The position numbers and the translations under genes are program-made. DNA of 64,000 nucleotides from Hexactinellida sp. DTS-2022. Lineage: Eukaryota > Porifera > Hexactinellida. Position 1 is the first letter of the stretch. Each line of letters opens with the position of its first letter. This document shows, piece by piece, positions 46,440 to 57,852 of this stretch. The notes beneath the pieces were generated by a model that was not told the origin of the DNA, did no database searches, and saw nothing but the letters and a program-made list of their open reading frames with translations. The DNA lies in the NCBI GenBank assembly GCA_028753945.1, contig JAPNXP010000014.1, positions 3,968,001 to 4,032,000 of the forward strand. Direction: 5' to 3'.

Positions 46440-47892
46440 TAAGCTTGAGAGAAACAATGATTAGTCATTCTGTTGGGCATATCATTTGACCACAATTGTC
46501 TAGTAAGTGTTTTGAGTCTCTCAGAGTCATCAGAGTTGCCCTATAGTTTTCCCAATCCTTTACATATCATTCCTTGGCACCATCGATAACGCCGCCTTTG
46601 GCGTCTGGTGAGTTTTTCATCATGACAAGCCTGAGTTGGAGATCAAGCAATTTGGCCTAAAAAACTAACAATAATCTTATGAGCAATAATTATAGAATTT
46701 ATAATATTACAAGGCCGGCGCCACCGAGGGTGTCCGGATACGCATTGTCTCAAGGAAATGAAGCGGTGCTTGGACAGTGCACCCACTAGACTATACAGTG
46801 ACACCCACTACACCCACACCTCATAATACGTGGCGCCGGCAATGATATATTCAAAATAATAGAATACTCGCCAATTTACCTCTCTTGAGAGCAACTCTAC
46901 AAGCAAATAAAATTCCAAATTACTTCTTGCTGATGCTCGATTCAAACTCGAGTGCCAACCTTCGACATCATTATTTGTTCTTATTAACTAGTTATAAACA
47001 CTCCAGCAATTTGGTTTCCACATGCGGTTTATCATCCAAGTGTGATAAATGTAGTTAGTTAGGTCTGTTAATTGTGGTGTATTCGCCTTTTGGCGCAATC
47101 GCCTAATAATGTAAGCAATAAATCAATTCACTATTAGATACTAAATTTAAATATCAGTAAATTATAATAAGTTCACAAGTTTTGAGACGAATGAATTACC
47201 TGAAGGATTCTACGACATGTTCAGTAGGTAGATAAGGCAGTGACATCAACCGTTTAATGTATTTCAGATGGGAATCATCTTGTCTAAATATAGATTATAA
47301 AATGTTACTATTGTCAACAAACATACAAAAATGAATTATCTGTATGCTATCACGAGTCCCAATTCCTGTGATTTTCTCCATACAGCCTGGTTCCGATGAA
47401 ACGCACACCCCATTAAACATACCTCAGGAAATACAATTTGAATTGAGGCCCACATAGCTAATTCAAAATCCAAACTACTCTTGTAACATATGGATAAGTA
47501 AGTAGAATATTCTCAATTTCACGTAGAACCAATTAATAGTCGCTATTCCTTCGTTTTGACATAAGAATAAATATCAGGGGCACTTGTTTACATGCTGCTC
47601 CATGTTTTACAAATGCGGGAATTGAAAACAATTACCAAAAGGGTACTTAACTACCTTAAAAGTAGCATCTACCAAACTTTAGCACGAGCAAGAAGTTCAA
47701 GCATAGAAGCAGTAGCAAATAAAATATGTCTATAATCAATACCCACAATATCTCTTTGTAGGAATCCAGCTGGTACATGGTCGTAAGAGATAGCAAAATC
47801 CAATGGGGAAGGGTCTTTGGGACGGAATCGTTGGCGGTGGCAATTTGCTGATCTGGCCAAAGCTCAGGATGTGGTAATGACTCAACTGACAT
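46440..47892 (-). pseudogene. MULE transposase, decayed
   Basis: Blocks read across frames on the minus strand. 47892-47650: SLPHPELWPDQQIATAND, and in another frame RPKDPSPLDFAISYDHVPAG with HILFATASMLELLARAKVW, followed after a one-base shift by VDATFKVVKYPF with the first catalytic Asp. About 47620-47540: AFVKHGAACKQVPLIFILMS. About 47465-47360: [19 protein letters not shown] and [19 protein letters not shown], the typical second block. 47290-47200: DDSHLKYIKRLMSLPYLPTE. 47085-46870: YHTWMINRMWKPNCW, a stop, then TNNDVEGWHSSLNRASA. 46660-46500: the tail. Stops and frameshifts make it dead. Confidence 0.85.
46714..46840. repeat. 127-bp GC-rich inverted-repeat element
   Basis: Ends GCCGGCGCCAC and its inverse. 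No clear target duplication. It interrupts the end of the MULE relic. It could be a MITE. Confidence 0.65.
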
Positions 47893-48134
47893 GCTATATT
47901 CAATTGTATTTATAAGTACATCATTGGCAATAGCTTGTGCAGATCTAAATACTTGAGAAGCAGCCCTCTATTTTATTTCTACTCTAACTTTTGTACTTGT
48001 TAAGAGTCCTGAAGAGGATGGGTGTATATGTGGCTGTGGGCCAGGAAGGATTTAAAAATAGTAATATCGTTTGACATCAGGGACAATATTAATACATAAA
48101 TTAAAATAACATACCAGGTTTGAAGGTGCTGCTA

Positions 48135-48386
48135 TTAGAATAACAGTGGCTCTGCAAGTATGTAGTTTGCTTCGTTAACTACAAGTCCAGCGGGTGATAA
48201 TTGTTCCCTAAATTTAACAGTGTACTTGAAACCACAGCTGTCAATTAATAATGAACGACCTCTTTCACTTCCAGTCCTCACAATTTCAAAATCAATTATT
48301 GGGTGCATTTGAGTAATAGTATTAGAGGGATCAAGATCTCCTAAAGACTCTTCTTCTGTGTGCACTGGTTTTTGAAGTGTGTCCAT
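48135..48386 (-). pseudogene. FLYWCH-like block of the MULE element
   Basis: Reads IDFEIVRTGSERGRSLLIDS then CGFKYTVKFREQ. This is the start of the FLYWCH-like finger found in front of many animal MULE transposases (FE.V....RGR..L.DS.G..Y). The Cys/His second half was not found in frame; the next exon or a frameshift must hold it. Confidence 0.6.
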
Positions 48387-48441
48387 TTCAAAAGAATCAC
48401 CAGATGAAAGAATAGATTCTAAATTTAATTCGAGATCACCT

Positions 48442-48900
48442 TCAAGGTATCAAATCATGCACTGTGAAGTTTGCTTCATCATCTAATTCAAAAGAATCTA
48501 TATCATCGATACTGAAAGTGCTGTTGGCATTAATAAAGTCAGTATTGAAATGTGTCAAGTTAGAAATATTCAACTCAAATGTTGGAACGACCGGAGACAA
48601 AGTAATATGCGGAGAATGTACTGGTGTACTATTTGCGAATGGCATAAAAGTATTGTTATTAATATTAATACAGTTTACTTCAGCAACTGATATCTGTTCA
48701 TTTTCGTTAGGGGATATATTTGAGTGACAAGATGTGCAATACCAATCAATATTCCTCTCTTCGCGAACAGCCTGGCGATATACATCCTGAGAAACGCCAG
48801 TTCCGCAAATTCTATGAATCCAACGTCCACAAGGTTCACATTGTAAACCCTGTTGTCTGGGTGTCACACGTTTTCCACAGTGGATGCATAATTCTGACAT
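48442..48900 (-). CDS. PHD-finger protein of the MULE element
   Basis: A 152-codon intact frame starting MSELCIHCGKR. Residues 5-58 form a C4HC3 PHD-type finger: Cys5, Cys8, Cys21, Cys24, His29, Cys32, Cys55 and Cys58, with Trp53 before the last pair as in PHD fingers. The rest is an acidic, Asn/Ser-rich tail ending DEANFTVHDLIP. PHD fingers usually read histone H3 tails; in a transposon this could target insertion, which is inference. The downstream MULE frames suggest this is the first exon of the transposase gene rather than a host gene. Confidence 0.75.
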   Translation of the reverse strand: MSELCIHCGKRVTPRQQGLQCEPCGRWIHRICGTGVSQDVYRQAVREERNIDWYCTSCHSNISPNENEQISVAEVNCININNNTFMPFANSTPVHSPHITLSPVVPTFELNISNLTHFNTDFINANSTFSIDDIDSFELDDEANFTVHDLIP

Positions 48901-49143
48901 GTATTTGTAAGCGAAATAACAAATTAAATAGATAATTTTAAAATATATTTAGAATTTAATAAAAATAAGAATATCCAGAGCTGGCTTCATCAATAGACGT
49001 GATATTTGAAAACATGTAAAACTAATTCGAATATATCAATGGAATTAATTAATATTTTACAGATTTCATAGAGCCCAAACTTTTACCCATCCAACCAGCA
49101 TCTATCAATCTATTTACAATTTGGTCAATTGGACTATCTGCTT

Positions 49144-49270
49144 AGTAGGAGTTGACTTGAGTACGAGTCGACCTGAAAGAATTGACTTAGTACGAGTCGA
49201 CCTGGTACGAGTTTGTATCTAGTACGAGTTGGTATATAGCACGAGTTGGTATGTGGTACGAGTTGACTGG
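49144..49270. repeat. Minisatellite of TACGAGT units
   Basis: About six units of roughly 21-25 bp containing AGTACGAGTTG or AGTACGAGTCGACCTG, some degraded to GCACGAGTTGG. No coding sense. Confidence 0.85.
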
Positions 49271-49440
49271 CAATCATATTAATATACCAACTCCAAATAT
49301 AAAATTAAATATACCAGTGGACCCCTAACTTTTGGATGTGGAGAAGTTATTGTATTGATTGATAACAATTTGATATCAAAAAATACAATGGAATGTTAGA
49401 AATGTATGGCTATACAGACAGAACACAAATGGATGTTTTT

Positions 49441-50664
49441 TTTTTCTCCCTGTCGCCTCCCCAGGCTAAACCATGAGTGCTAGAGCTCTGAGACTTTCAG
49501 GATAGGTGTCTGGTTGTTGATTAATGTGCATCTCGTGGCCCGATTTTTCAATTTCGGCTTGGGAAAATTTTTAACGGGACTTTCAGCTTTTTTTGTCCCA
49601 CAAGAAAATAAACGCAATAACCAGAAAAATTATAGAATCATTAGTATCAGAAAAGTATTTTGCAACTGATAGCTCTTCACGATTTTTTTTAATCCGTCCT
49701 CATTTTCTTGAGAATTAGGCTCAAAGTTGCCACAATTCACCCTTAACATTCTAAAATCGTAAATACATTAATATTCAATTATGCAATTATTTCGTGGTTT
49801 CGATGAAGATCTACTATTTATGAATAATTCAATTAGATTCAGTGTCATTTCGATTCAAGTTATTGTTGATATTATAATTACAATAAAGAATTCTAGTATA
49901 TATGAATAATTAATTCACATTCAATAGATATTACTATACAAATCAATTTCTGATATCAAAGTTACAATAATTTATTCTATTTATATGAATAATTCAATTT
50001 GATTCAATAGCTGCTGCAATATAAATCGATTTTCTACTACAATAGTTGTATTGATGTTTTCTCCTATATAAAATTTTAATTTCACTCAAGAGTTATTCAA
50101 TTTCAGAACGATTTCTGATTTTCAAACAATGGATTAATGAGATGGAATATCTATTTGTTAAATATTTGTCTATTTGTCTGCTTGGTGCCCGAAATGTATT
50201 AGAGTATTAGGGGGGGTTTATAACGCATTAATAATGGAAATATAAACTTAATCCCATATGTCATTCTAAGTAAACAAGTAGGCTAAATTCAAAACGATAA
50301 CTGATATATAACAATGGATTATTGAGATGGAATTTCTAGTTTATGACAATTCGTTTGTGTGCTTGTTTGGTGCCCGAATTGTATTAGAGTGATAGGGAGG
50401 TCTAAAACGCATTTATAATGGAAATATAAACTTAAACTCAAGATGGTTTAAGATAGAAATAAACTTCAAATTCAACAATGATTCCTTTGTCCTGTACAAA
50501 TTGTTAAATGAGTCTAAACACCATGTGATGTTCATGACATGGGAAAAAATCCAAAATTGCAGCCTGTGTCGACAGCATGTACCATTTGAGGCACTATTAA
50601 TAGACAAAGACCAAAATATAGTGCCATCAAAGGAACAAGCGTCGGCACAGGCTGCAAATTTTGG
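49441..50664. repeat. Segmental tandem duplication, unit A
   Basis: Starts at TTTCTCCCTGTCGCCTCCCC and ends before the same words at 50665. Within it a shorter ~180-bp block (ATGGATTAATGAGATGGAAT ... TGGAAATATAAACTTAA) is itself duplicated near 50125 and 50310. No gene seen. Confidence 0.85.
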
Positions 50665-51169
50665 ATTTCTTTCTCCGTGTCGCCTCCCCAGGCTGAACCA
50701 TAAGTGTTAGAGCTCTGAGATTTCTAGGATAAGTGTCTGCTTGTTGATTAATGTGCACTCGTGGCCCGATTTTTCAATTCCGATTTTTTAACGGGAATTT
50801 AAGCTTTTTTTGTCCCATAAAAAAATATAAGCATTAACAAAATAATTTTCGAATCATTAGGTTCAGAAAAGTACTACGGAACTGATAGCTCTTCACGATT
50901 TTTAAAATTCGTCCTCATTTTCCTGATAATTAGGCTCAAAGTTGCCACTATTCACCCTTAACTTTCTAAATGAGGATTTCATTAATATTCACTTATGCAA
51001 TCTAATCGTGGTTTCGATGAAGATCTACTAATTATGAATAATTCAATTAGATTCGGTGTTATTTCGATTCAAGTTATTGTTGATATCATAATTACAATAA
51101 AGAATTCTAGTATATATGAATAATTAATTTATATTCAATAGCTATTACTATACAAATCAATTTCTGATA

Positions 51170-51806
51170 CAGTACATATTGGATAGTGATAATGGTGGGG
51201 ACATCTGATTTGTGGCCAAATTATCACTATATCCAATATATCACTATACCAGGGGTTTTTTTTAAGGTTGAGACCTTGGTGTAACTCAACACTGCAGAGG
51301 ACGCGGCCGACCCGAATCGTGGTGTAATTCAACACTGCAGAGGCCGCTGCCGACCTGAATCGTGGTGTAACTCCAAAAAATCTTGGTGCAAATTTTACAC
51401 CAAGATCGGCCTTAAAAAAACCCTGCACTATACCCATTATATCACTATATCCACTGTATCACCGCATCTAATATATGACTGTATACATTGTCAATACTTA
51501 TATTCTGAAAAGAATAATCAAATTCCGTATCAAATTCAAGTGGTAACGATATTTATACTGTAAAATATGAAATTATGGGGTCCAAGGAAGGTCAAAAATC
51601 CAATATTCTTGTGTAATCTGCATACAAATTATCACTATTTCCAATAATGATATCACTAGTATAACCAATAGAATTTGTATGGGATTTGCTCGGGGGCGCA
51701 CCTAAAGCTGAAAAATTATCACTATATCCAATATAGTACTATATCCAATATATCACTATATCCAATATATCACTATATCCATTATCAGTATATCTATTAT
51801 GTACTG
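51170..51806. mobile_element. TA-type (pogo-like) MITE family X, copy B, inverted
   Basis: Ends CAGTACATATTGG and, reverse-complemented, CAGTACATAATAG with TA on both sides, the inverse of 29625-30205. Unit A of the tandem duplication lacks it at the matching site (near 49950), so it arrived after the duplication. A hAT MITE (51250-51425) is nested inside. Confidence 0.9.
51250..51425. mobile_element. hAT-type MITE nested in copy B
   Basis: Ends CAGGGGTTTTTTTTAAGG and, reverse-complemented, CAGGGTTTTTTTAAGGCC. Perfect 8-bp duplication CACTATAC at 51242-51249 and 51426-51433. A ~55-bp block (GGTGTAAYTCAACACTGCAG) is repeated inside. Confidence 0.92.
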
Positions 51807-52759
51807 TATCATAGTTACAATAAAGTATTCTATCTATATGAATAATTCAATTTGATTCAATAGCTGCTACTATATAAATCGATTTCTAATACATAGTTGT
51901 ATTAAAGTTTTCTCCTATATGAAAATTCAATTTCACTTAACAGTTATTCAATTTCAGAACGATTTATGATATTCAAACAATGGATTAATGAGATGGAATA
52001 TCTATTTGTATAAATATTTGTCTAAGTGTGTGCTTGGTGTCCGAAATGTATTAGAATTATAGTGTAAGGGGCTTTATAAGCATTTATAATGGAAATATAA
52101 ACTTAATCCCATATGTCATTCAAAGTAAGCGAGTGTGCTGATTTCAATTTTAAAATGATGACTGATAACAAACAATGGATTAATGGAATGGAATGGAATA
52201 TCTATTAAATAACTATTCGTCTGTGTACGTGTTTGGTGCCCGAATTGTATTAGAGTGATAGGGGGAGGGGGTTATAACGCATTTATATTGGGAATATAAA
52301 CTTAATCCCTTTTGTCATTCTAAGTAAACAAGTATGCTGATTTCTAATTTTTGACAGTATATTAATATTCAATGGATTAAAGCAAATTAAATTAAATTGG
52401 GAATTTGCTTACTTAACACAACTCACAGTGGATAACATTGGTATAATAAGTAACTAATAATATAATTTATTATCAATACATAATGAATGAATGACATTAA
52501 ACTCAAGATGGTTCTAGATAGAAATAAACTTAAATTCAACAATCGTTCCCATGTCGATTAAAAACTTGTTAAATGAGTATCAATACCATGAGGCGTTCAT
52601 GACATGGCGAAAAAATCCAAAATTGCACCTGTGCGACAGCATGTTCCATTGCAGGCACTATCAATAGGCCACCACCAAATTATAGTGCTACCAAAGGAAG
52701 ATGCGTCGGCATAGGCAATTTTTGGTTTTTGGTGTTAACTCTCAATTACTCTCTATCAG

Positions 52760-53205
52760 CATAGGCGTAGAGTATGACGGGGCGGTCTGGGCACGCCCCT
52801 TCAGCCCATATGCAATACGGGGCGGAGGCCTCTTCGCCCCGTCAGCTTTCTGTTAAAGATTCCGGAATATATATAAATATAAACAGAGCATGAAATCTTG
52901 ACTATTTCAATCAAGAATAACTATACTTTCCGGATATTTAATCAATAATTTACTGTACGAGTATACCAATTGGGGAATCCCGCTTAACGACTACCTCAGA
53001 ATAACGATCATCCCGATATTGCTACTACTTTTTATATTCTCGTTCAACCACTCATTGACATTAGTATTAATTGATTTTGGAATTACGACCACCCGTACCC
53101 CGCTATTCTAAATTTTGGCCAATGTTTATGAACGAAAAATTGTTTTCAAACACAGAATCACGCCCCGTCAGCATTTGGTAAATAATTAACAACACTTCGC
53201 CTATG
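52760..53205. mobile_element. hAT-type MITE with CATAGGCG ends, copy 1
   Basis: Ends CATAGGCGTAGAGT and, reverse-complemented, CATAGGCGAAGTGT. Perfect 8-bp duplication TCTATCAG at 52752-52759 and 53206-53213. ACGGGGCGG / CGCCCCGTCAGC motifs near both ends. Confidence 0.93.
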
Positions 53206-53213
53206 TCTATCAG

Positions 53214-53600
53214 CTCTATAGATATCCCGATTTTAAATTTTTAGAGGTTACAAATAATATATTGAATTTGAATCCGAAAAAATTACTTCAATCAGCTATA
53301 TAAGTTAATCCCTAGTATACATTTTTCTAGATGCTGTAAACCAATGCAAAGTTAAATTTACCAACTGAATTGCATCCCTGTTCGGCACACATAATGCATA
53401 GTACTGTATTAGTTACAAATTAGATAAGAACTATAAAATTGATAAACGACTCAAACGGTTAGTGCTACATGCATGCGGTACTATGGTAAAGAGTACAAAC
53501 ATCGACGAAATAAATATTGTTTATGAATCCCTGTGTGTTTTAATGACAACTGAATCAATTTTACCCCTAGTTACTAAGAGTTTGTTAGATTTAGAAAGCA
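53214..53600. other. No gene seen
   Basis: AT-rich; nothing recognised. Confidence 0.4.
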
Positions 53601-54960
53601 TAGTTAAATGAGAGAGTCATAATTAATAGTTCAGAGAATACATTTATTGACGATAACACTGAAAATTTTGAAAAAGATACCTATAGAAAAACTTCCCCTT
53701 TTGGGAGACATTTTGAGGGGATCTACAGTGAAATCTGTGTTAAAGTATTAAAACTAAAACAATTAACATCTATCAAAAATTTATGTTATTACCCACAAAT
53801 CCTAGAATATATCTTAACTTATTATATGCCATTGCTACCACTTTGGAGTGGAATTATATTTAAAAAAGTATATGGAAACAGGGTTTCAACTACGTAATAG
53901 TAAAGCGCAGGTAGAGATCTGGTTTAAAATAGTTAAATATTCAATATTTAGATCAAAAGTAAATATTCGAGTTGGCGATTTTGTGCGACAAATTTTTGTA
54001 CATGTACGGGATAGATTGACCTCAAATACATTTGCATTTCATCCTTTGGGCCACAGAGTATTAAATGCAAAGAAAAGAAATATTGAAGTCAGTAATGAGG
54101 AAGAATGTAAAGTACTGGCAAAGGAGGAAAATTAGCAAAATTAGTTACATAAATCCTGACATAAATAAAATAGATAGAGCAGGGTGTGATACAGAGGGGG
54201 GGTGGGATTTCCCCTCCTAAACAAAAGTTCCCCCCCCCCCAAACAGGAAAGATGCCCCCATCCCAGGAATTGCTTAACTTTGCCTCATAGTTATTAAATA
54301 AAGGATAAGTAATTGCTAATATAAACAGGATTAAAGCATAGAATGATTATGCCAACTAAATACATTAATTTTGGCCTATACATGTATATGCTGCTCCTTT
54401 ATCCAAGGGAACAGTTGTTTCTAGGAAAGTTTTCCCCCCCCCCCCCCGCTAGGAAAAATTTCTGTATCAATCCCTGTATAGTAATTGGAAAGTTAAATGA
54501 GAGGTATTTAAAAAGCCGCAAAAAAAGCATCCAGATAGTTGCCACGAAAAAAAAATTCAAAATTAAATAAAGGAAAGAAAAAAGCTCATTAATATACTAC
54601 CAATCCCGGCAAGTGAAATTGAAATTATAACTGACTCAGATATCATAGCACTAGGTACAGTTTTCGTTATATTACCAACCTTCAAAAAACCCACACTCTC
54701 AAATCAAATACAGTTGTGTACTAATTTAGGATTACCATTCTGTAACGAAGTTTTTTGTACAATTGATTCCGATAACGTAATACAAGTTATTAATATAAAT
54801 TAACTAGTTCCATCATTAACATTTAACATTCCAGGAGATGGAAATTGTTTGTTCTCCAGCCTATCATATTTAGTAACTGGTAGTATTGACTGTAGTTACA
54901 AAATACGGGTATTACTAACAGATAATATAATGGGCAAGCTTGAGAATTATGCATGAAATT
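53600..54960 (+). pseudogene. Relic of an OTU-domain transposon protein
   Basis: Across frames the plus strand reads LEYILTYYMPLLPLWSGIIF, then from 53848 ETGFQLRNSKAQVEIWFKIV, VGDFVRQIFVHVRDRL and DVSNEEEC-like VSNEEECKVLAKEE. After two insertions of C/G-rich sequence (54195-54255, 54430-54450) come DIEIITDSDIIALGTVFVIL and LGLPFCNEVFCTIDSD. From 54832 it reads PGDGNCLFSSLSYLVTGSID, an OTU protease start with catalytic Asp and Cys. The OTU domain is cut near 54955. The first part resembles uncharacterised transposon-borne proteins (PLWSG, VEIWFK). Exact family not certain; a different element from the one at 0-3.9 kb. Confidence 0.6.
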
Positions 54961-54964
54961 TATT

Positions 54965-55850
54965 CAAAAAACTATTTTATGTAAACTATGCTAATACTGA
55001 TCTGTCCGCAATTGGTAACATTCAATCGATTAAAAATGCAGCAATCGGCAATCGTTCCATTCATTGATAATACAATGTCTAGGCCTAACTTCAATAATCT
55101 TTGGAGAAAATGAGTGCAATACCATATAAGGAATTAAGTACTATTAATCTCATCATCTCAAAAAATATTGAAGTTAGGCCTAGAAAATGTATTGTCAATG
55201 AATAGGAAGTTACCTATTGCGGATAGATCAGTATTAGCATAGTTTACATAATACAGTAAATGTCGGATATAAGCACACCGGTTATAAAAGCATATCGGAT
55301 ATAAGCACACTATGTTGGGAAACGGTTGCCATATACCCTGTATAATTTATGTCGGTTATAAGAACATGTCGGTTATAATCACATTAAGTCCAGTTCCCGA
55401 CGATGTGCTTATAACCGGCATCCCCTTATTGATAGTTTTTGAGTTATGGCTCATTTTAGGAAATATACATTTCCCTGGCAACCAAGGAATGTGTCAGCAT
55501 TCCATTTATAATTTCGATATATTTCATTCAAATAGTTATGGACATCCTGATGTTCCAATTTTGAACATTTATAACGCGTGTAACTATGTTAAAAGCAGGC
55601 TATAAAAACACGATAATTCACACGAAAAATAGCGATTACGTAATCAAATGGTGATATATCACAATTTTAAAGGGTGTTATGTATGCCTTGATATCATGTT
55701 CCTAACTTCCTATACAATTATAATGCACTTCTCAGGTCTGTCATTACTAGCTATTGAGATAAAGATATGTCAGCTAATAATCAATGGCCTTTAAGTAATC
55801 CATGTTTCGGAGTAGTAGTAAGGCCTTATATAACGAAGGTCACGGCCCGT
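54965..55850. mobile_element. Second copy of the GTGACCTTCG palindromic family, rearranged
   Basis: Right end TATATAACGAAGGTCAC equals that of 43651-44347, and long internal stretches match (AAACTATGCTAATACTGATC, CTAGGCCTAACTTCAATAA, GATTACGTAATC). Around 54965-55245 it is folded back on itself (an inverted TGTAAACTATGC pair). The left end is not GTGACC, and a MITE (55254-55425) is inserted. A rearranged relic. Confidence 0.75.
55254..55425. mobile_element. TA-type MITE, relative of 29959-30115, truncated
   Basis: Starts TA|CAGTAAATGTCGGATATAAG and shares GGTTGCCATATACCCTGTAT with the 29959 copy in inverse order. The final CACTG is missing at the right. Confidence 0.75.
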
Positions 55851-56880
55851 TATTAATTTAAAACTGCGGAGGGCGATCATCAATAATAACATTTCTCTTT
55901 CTTTCTTGGCCTGCTGATTTCCATTCCAAGACAAACCCTTTCAATTTAATTATCTGTATCAGAAATTATTTCGTTTAAGATTCCCATAAAGTTCCATATT
56001 CTGGGGTGGTTGTATATGATTCTCCCCTTCAGCTTCGCAAGGTTGCCTTCGGCTCCATTATTCGTTGTAATTTCTGACTCAAAAATTGAAAGTTCTTCAG
56101 CACATATTTAAACGAGCCATCTCTTTCTAAAATATTTCTTTAGATGCATCTTGTTAGCAACAGGTAGATTATGCGATTTCAAAAGATTATAAGTTTGTTG
56201 AATAAGGTGTGTTGGTAGGAAAGAGATAGCCATTAACAACGTACATATGTTGCAAACTCTAGATTCTCTTTTAAAGTCTCTACTAGTCCTAGTTTTTTAG
56301 TTTTTTGCCAAATACGCTGACTAAAATGGAACCAACATCCATAATTTTGCACATTTGGATAAATTTCTTTAAATGCATTCCTTGGAGCTGCCTCCCAATC
56401 CGACATAGTTGAAATTGGGGTATAGATTCGTAAATTTGTAAACTTTGAAATTGGGGTATAAGTTTACGAATCTCATTTAATACTGCCTCACATAGATTTT
56501 GGTCTTTAGCTGTCATAAGACAATGTATGGCTGGTAAGTATATCGTCCAACAGTTAGGAAACCGTCCACAACTGGAAAGATTGGACTGGAACTGTTTGAA
56601 AAGTTCCGTCAAACTGAATACTCCTAATCAGGTGAAAATTAGTTTTTAGTTTATCAGAAAATAAAATCATTGCGGTTTCGTTATCGACAGACACAGTACT
56701 CCTATAGTAGCCACCAAATATTGCAGTCGATAGGATTTCTGAAAATTCGATAGCATTTTAAGGTATTTTAGGTTGTAACATTCTCCTTGAACGATACATC
56801 GTAGATTCACACTTGAAAATGATACACTAGATCCAGCTGGATCAACTCTTGTGATTTCTTCAAAGATTTTTCTCAAACTA
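55850..56880 (-). pseudogene. Second MULE transposase relic
   Basis: Minus-strand blocks: KIFEEITRVDPAGSSVSFSS (56870-56800), ETAMILFSDKLKTNFHLI, FDGTFQTVPVQSFQLWT with the first catalytic Asp (about 56600-56550), then WEAAPRNAFKEIYPNVQNYG with CWFHFSQRIWQKTKKLGLVE (about 56390-56290), and near 56080 EITTNNGAEGNLAKLKGRI, the late NNG block. Typical of animal MULE transposases but of a different subfamily from the one at 46-49 kb. Stops and frame changes throughout. Confidence 0.8.
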
Positions 56881-57189
56881 TCTTGCGAACATGTGCCTTA
56901 GTTTTGCATCTAGATTTTAATCCATATTATTGTGATTTGTATTGCACCAAACTGTGGTTATGTATGGACATTGGTGAAATTAAGTTCGTATCCATATTTA
57001 ACTTTGACGTTGCTTTACATCCATCTCTAAAAAAACTCAATTCAAATAAGTCTTGTTTTCTTTTATTTTACTCCGAAGATTTTTGTGCCCATCAGTCGTT
57101 GTGAGAACCTTTCCTGTTTGACGTCTATAACAACCAATTGTGTATTCCAATTGCTCAGTAGAAGGATATACTATATAGATATGTGAGAT
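56881..57189. other. No gene seen
   Basis: Flank of the MULE relic, AT-rich, nothing recognised. Confidence 0.4.
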
Positions 57190-57197
57190 GATGTTAT

Positions 57198-57541
57198 CAG
57201 GGTTGTCGTGGATATGGGAATTCTCATGGGGATCCCCATACCCATGGGAATGGGAATCAGATGTTCCCCTGTGGGGATCCCCATGGGAATTCCCATTTGG
57301 GTACCAATACAACTCATACAAGGCCAACAGGGACGTTACACCAGTTTCTTCATTTTCCTACTACTTTTCTGAATTGTTATAGCTGCCTCGAAGAAGACAT
57401 ATCCCTATACCCATGGAAATGGAATGGGAATCAGATAATCGTCTGTGGGGATCCCCATATTGGGATTACCATGGGTATCTCCATATGGGAATCCCACAGA
57501 AATCCTGTGGGAATGGAAATTCCCCTCCCACGGCAACCCTA
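57198..57541. mobile_element. hAT-type MITE rich in GGGGATCCCCAT
   Basis: Ends CAGGGTTGTCGTGG and, reverse-complemented, TAGGGTTGCCGTGG. Perfect 8-bp duplication GATGTTAT at 57190-57197 and 57542-57549. Both arms are arrays of GGGGATCCCCATGGG and ATGGGAAT, self-complementary. The four open frames across it are artefacts of this repeat. Confidence 0.92.
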
Positions 57542-57654
57542 GATGTTATATATGTAATAACTTCAATTTTGTTGACTATTAGCGAATTACTCGACGAAGG
57601 ATATAATAAGAAACTCATTACTGTAAGGTTTCAAAATAGAATGAGAAACTCTCA

Positions 57655-57815
57655 AAATCGAGTCGAACTAATGACAACCCTAGTAAAACCGAATCGAACC
57701 AATTACAACCCTAGTAAAAGCGGTTCGAACTAATGACAACCCCAATAAAAACCGAGTCGAACTAATGACAACCTATGAAATTCGGACTAATGACACCCTT
57801 CAGAATTCGAACTAA
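57655..57815. repeat. Degenerate tandem repeat (CGAACTAATGACAACCC)
   Basis: Five or six units of about 30-36 bp built on TCGAACTAATGACAACC and TAGTAAAACCGA. Confidence 0.85.
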
Positions 57816-57852
57816 TGCATGCACCCCGATTCTATATTGTTGTTGTTCATGG

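Larger units (their letters stand above)
46430..48900 (-). mobile_element. MULE transposon relic with a PHD-finger ORF
   Basis: The minus strand carries, in order, a PHD-finger ORF (48900-48442), a FLYWCH-like N-terminal block (48386-48135) and a MULE transposase (about 47892-46440) in broken frames. All three share orientation and close spacing, so they look like exons or ORFs of one element. Terminal repeats were not identified. A small GC-rich MITE-like repeat (46714-46840) sits inside. It lies in the 26-kb MCM3 intron. Confidence 0.78.
50665..52734. repeat. Segmental tandem duplication, unit B, interrupted
   Basis: Repeats unit A throughout (GCTCAAAGTTGCCAC, TTTCGATGAAGATCTACTA, AATGGATTAATGAGATGGAA, AACTCAAGATGGTT, AAAAAATCCAAAATTGCA). 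It is longer than A because of the inserted MITE at 51170-51806 and about 150 bp more near 52360-52500. Confidence 0.85.

Noticed and set aside
57188..57733. Several open frames at 57.2-57.7 kb
   Set aside because: They run through the self-complementary GGGGATCCCC repeats of a MITE in four frames and match no protein.
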